From HRBIN12 sp035762085 (GTDB lineage Bacteria; Actinomycetota; UBA4738; HRBIN12): a DNA stretch of 5,192 nt. The position numbers and the translations under genes are program-made. The notes beneath the pieces are model-generated. The model searched no databases. It was given only the letters and a program-made list of their open reading frames with translations, and was not told the DNA's origin. Location: NCBI GenBank assembly GCA_035762085.1, contig DASTPT010000098.1:1-5192 (forward strand), written 5' to 3'. Each line of letters opens with the position of its first letter. The stretch's first letter is position 1. This document shows, one piece after another, positions 5,010 to 5,192 of this stretch.

Positions 5010-5192
5010 GTGAGCGAGTGGGTCTGCCTCCGGTGTGACTGGACCGGCGGCGGGGACGGAACCGCCTGTCCCGAGTGCGGTGTCTCCCTCTATCGCCGGG
5101 CGGAGCCGACGACGCCGCGTGGAGCACCGGCGAGGGCTGGCGCGGAACCGACGACCCCGCGCGAGGTCGTGCCGGGGGCCCGCGCTGGGCCG
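5010..5192 (+). CDS. Zinc-ribbon protein, N-terminal part (runs off the window)
   Basis: The first 61 codons of a protein start at GTG 5010 and remain open to the last base. Residues 4-30 form a short zinc ribbon, WVCLRCDWTG then CPECGVSLYRR, with Cys6, Cys9, Cys20 and Cys23 placed to bind one zinc ion. A Pro/Ala/Thr-rich stretch follows in which AEPTTPR occurs twice (31-37 and 45-51), 42 bases apart. Small actinobacterial proteins with an N-terminal CxxC-CxxC ribbon and a disordered Pro-rich linker often continue into a membrane segment, but that part is outside the window. It follows the membrane protein gene closely on the same strand and may share its transcript. Function is unknown. Confidence 0.75.
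   Translation, partial: MSEWVCLRCDWTGGGDGTACPECGVSLYRRAEPTTPRGAPARAGAEPTTPREVVPGARAGP

Noticed and set aside
1..5192. CRISPR array, retron, toxin-antitoxin pair or another defence system.
   Set aside because: No regularly spaced repeats, reverse transcriptase motif or paired toxin-like small genes were found on either strand.

Overview
The window reads as a chromosomal stretch from a high-GC bacterium, most likely an uncultured member of the Actinomycetota. The reasons are strong G/C preference at codon third positions, short lipoproteins of an actinobacterial style, an ECF sigma factor paired with a single-pass membrane protein, and a small zinc-ribbon protein. This placement is inferred from gene style; there is no rRNA or other marker gene to fix it.

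Bases 1-1600 look like the worn edge of an integrated element. A complete tRNA-Leu(UAA) at 55-140 is followed by a converging tyrosine integrase remnant, the usual layout when an element has inserted into the 3' end of a tRNA gene. The integrase lacks its N-terminal part, and one missing base separates its active-site Arg, Lys and His-x-x-Arg from its last His and its Tyr nucleophile. At about position 1110 the integrase remnant runs directly into the C-terminal part of a serine recombinase on the opposite strand, which is also truncated and frameshifted and has less GC-rich codons. Just beyond it (about 1429-1588, minus strand) are pieces of a small excisionase-like DNA-binding protein spread over three frames. 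None of these three genes looks able to give a full-length protein from the sequence as written.

Bases 1585-2930 carry two divergent predicted lipoprotein genes with no firm functional assignment (minus 1585-2100, plus 2190-2828). An imperfect 31-base direct repeat (28 of 31 identical) lies in the divergent gap and again after the plus-strand gene, so it brackets that gene. The second copy lies inside the coherent 3' end of an otherwise unrecognised plus-strand reading frame.

Bases 2924-3350 contain no clear intact gene. On the minus strand is a probable decayed fragment of a beta-rich domain, or alternatively two very small overlapping ORFs with a strong ribosome binding site. A GC-rich inverted repeat and other short repeats follow, just ahead of the sigma gene.

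Bases 3351-5192 hold a clean plus-strand cluster: an ECF-type sigma factor, an overlapping gene for a membrane protein with a short cytoplasmic N-terminus and a large outer domain (a candidate anti-sigma partner or regulated sensor), and the start of a zinc-ribbon protein that runs off the end. The sigma and membrane genes overlap by 11 bases and are probably co-transcribed and translationally coupled.
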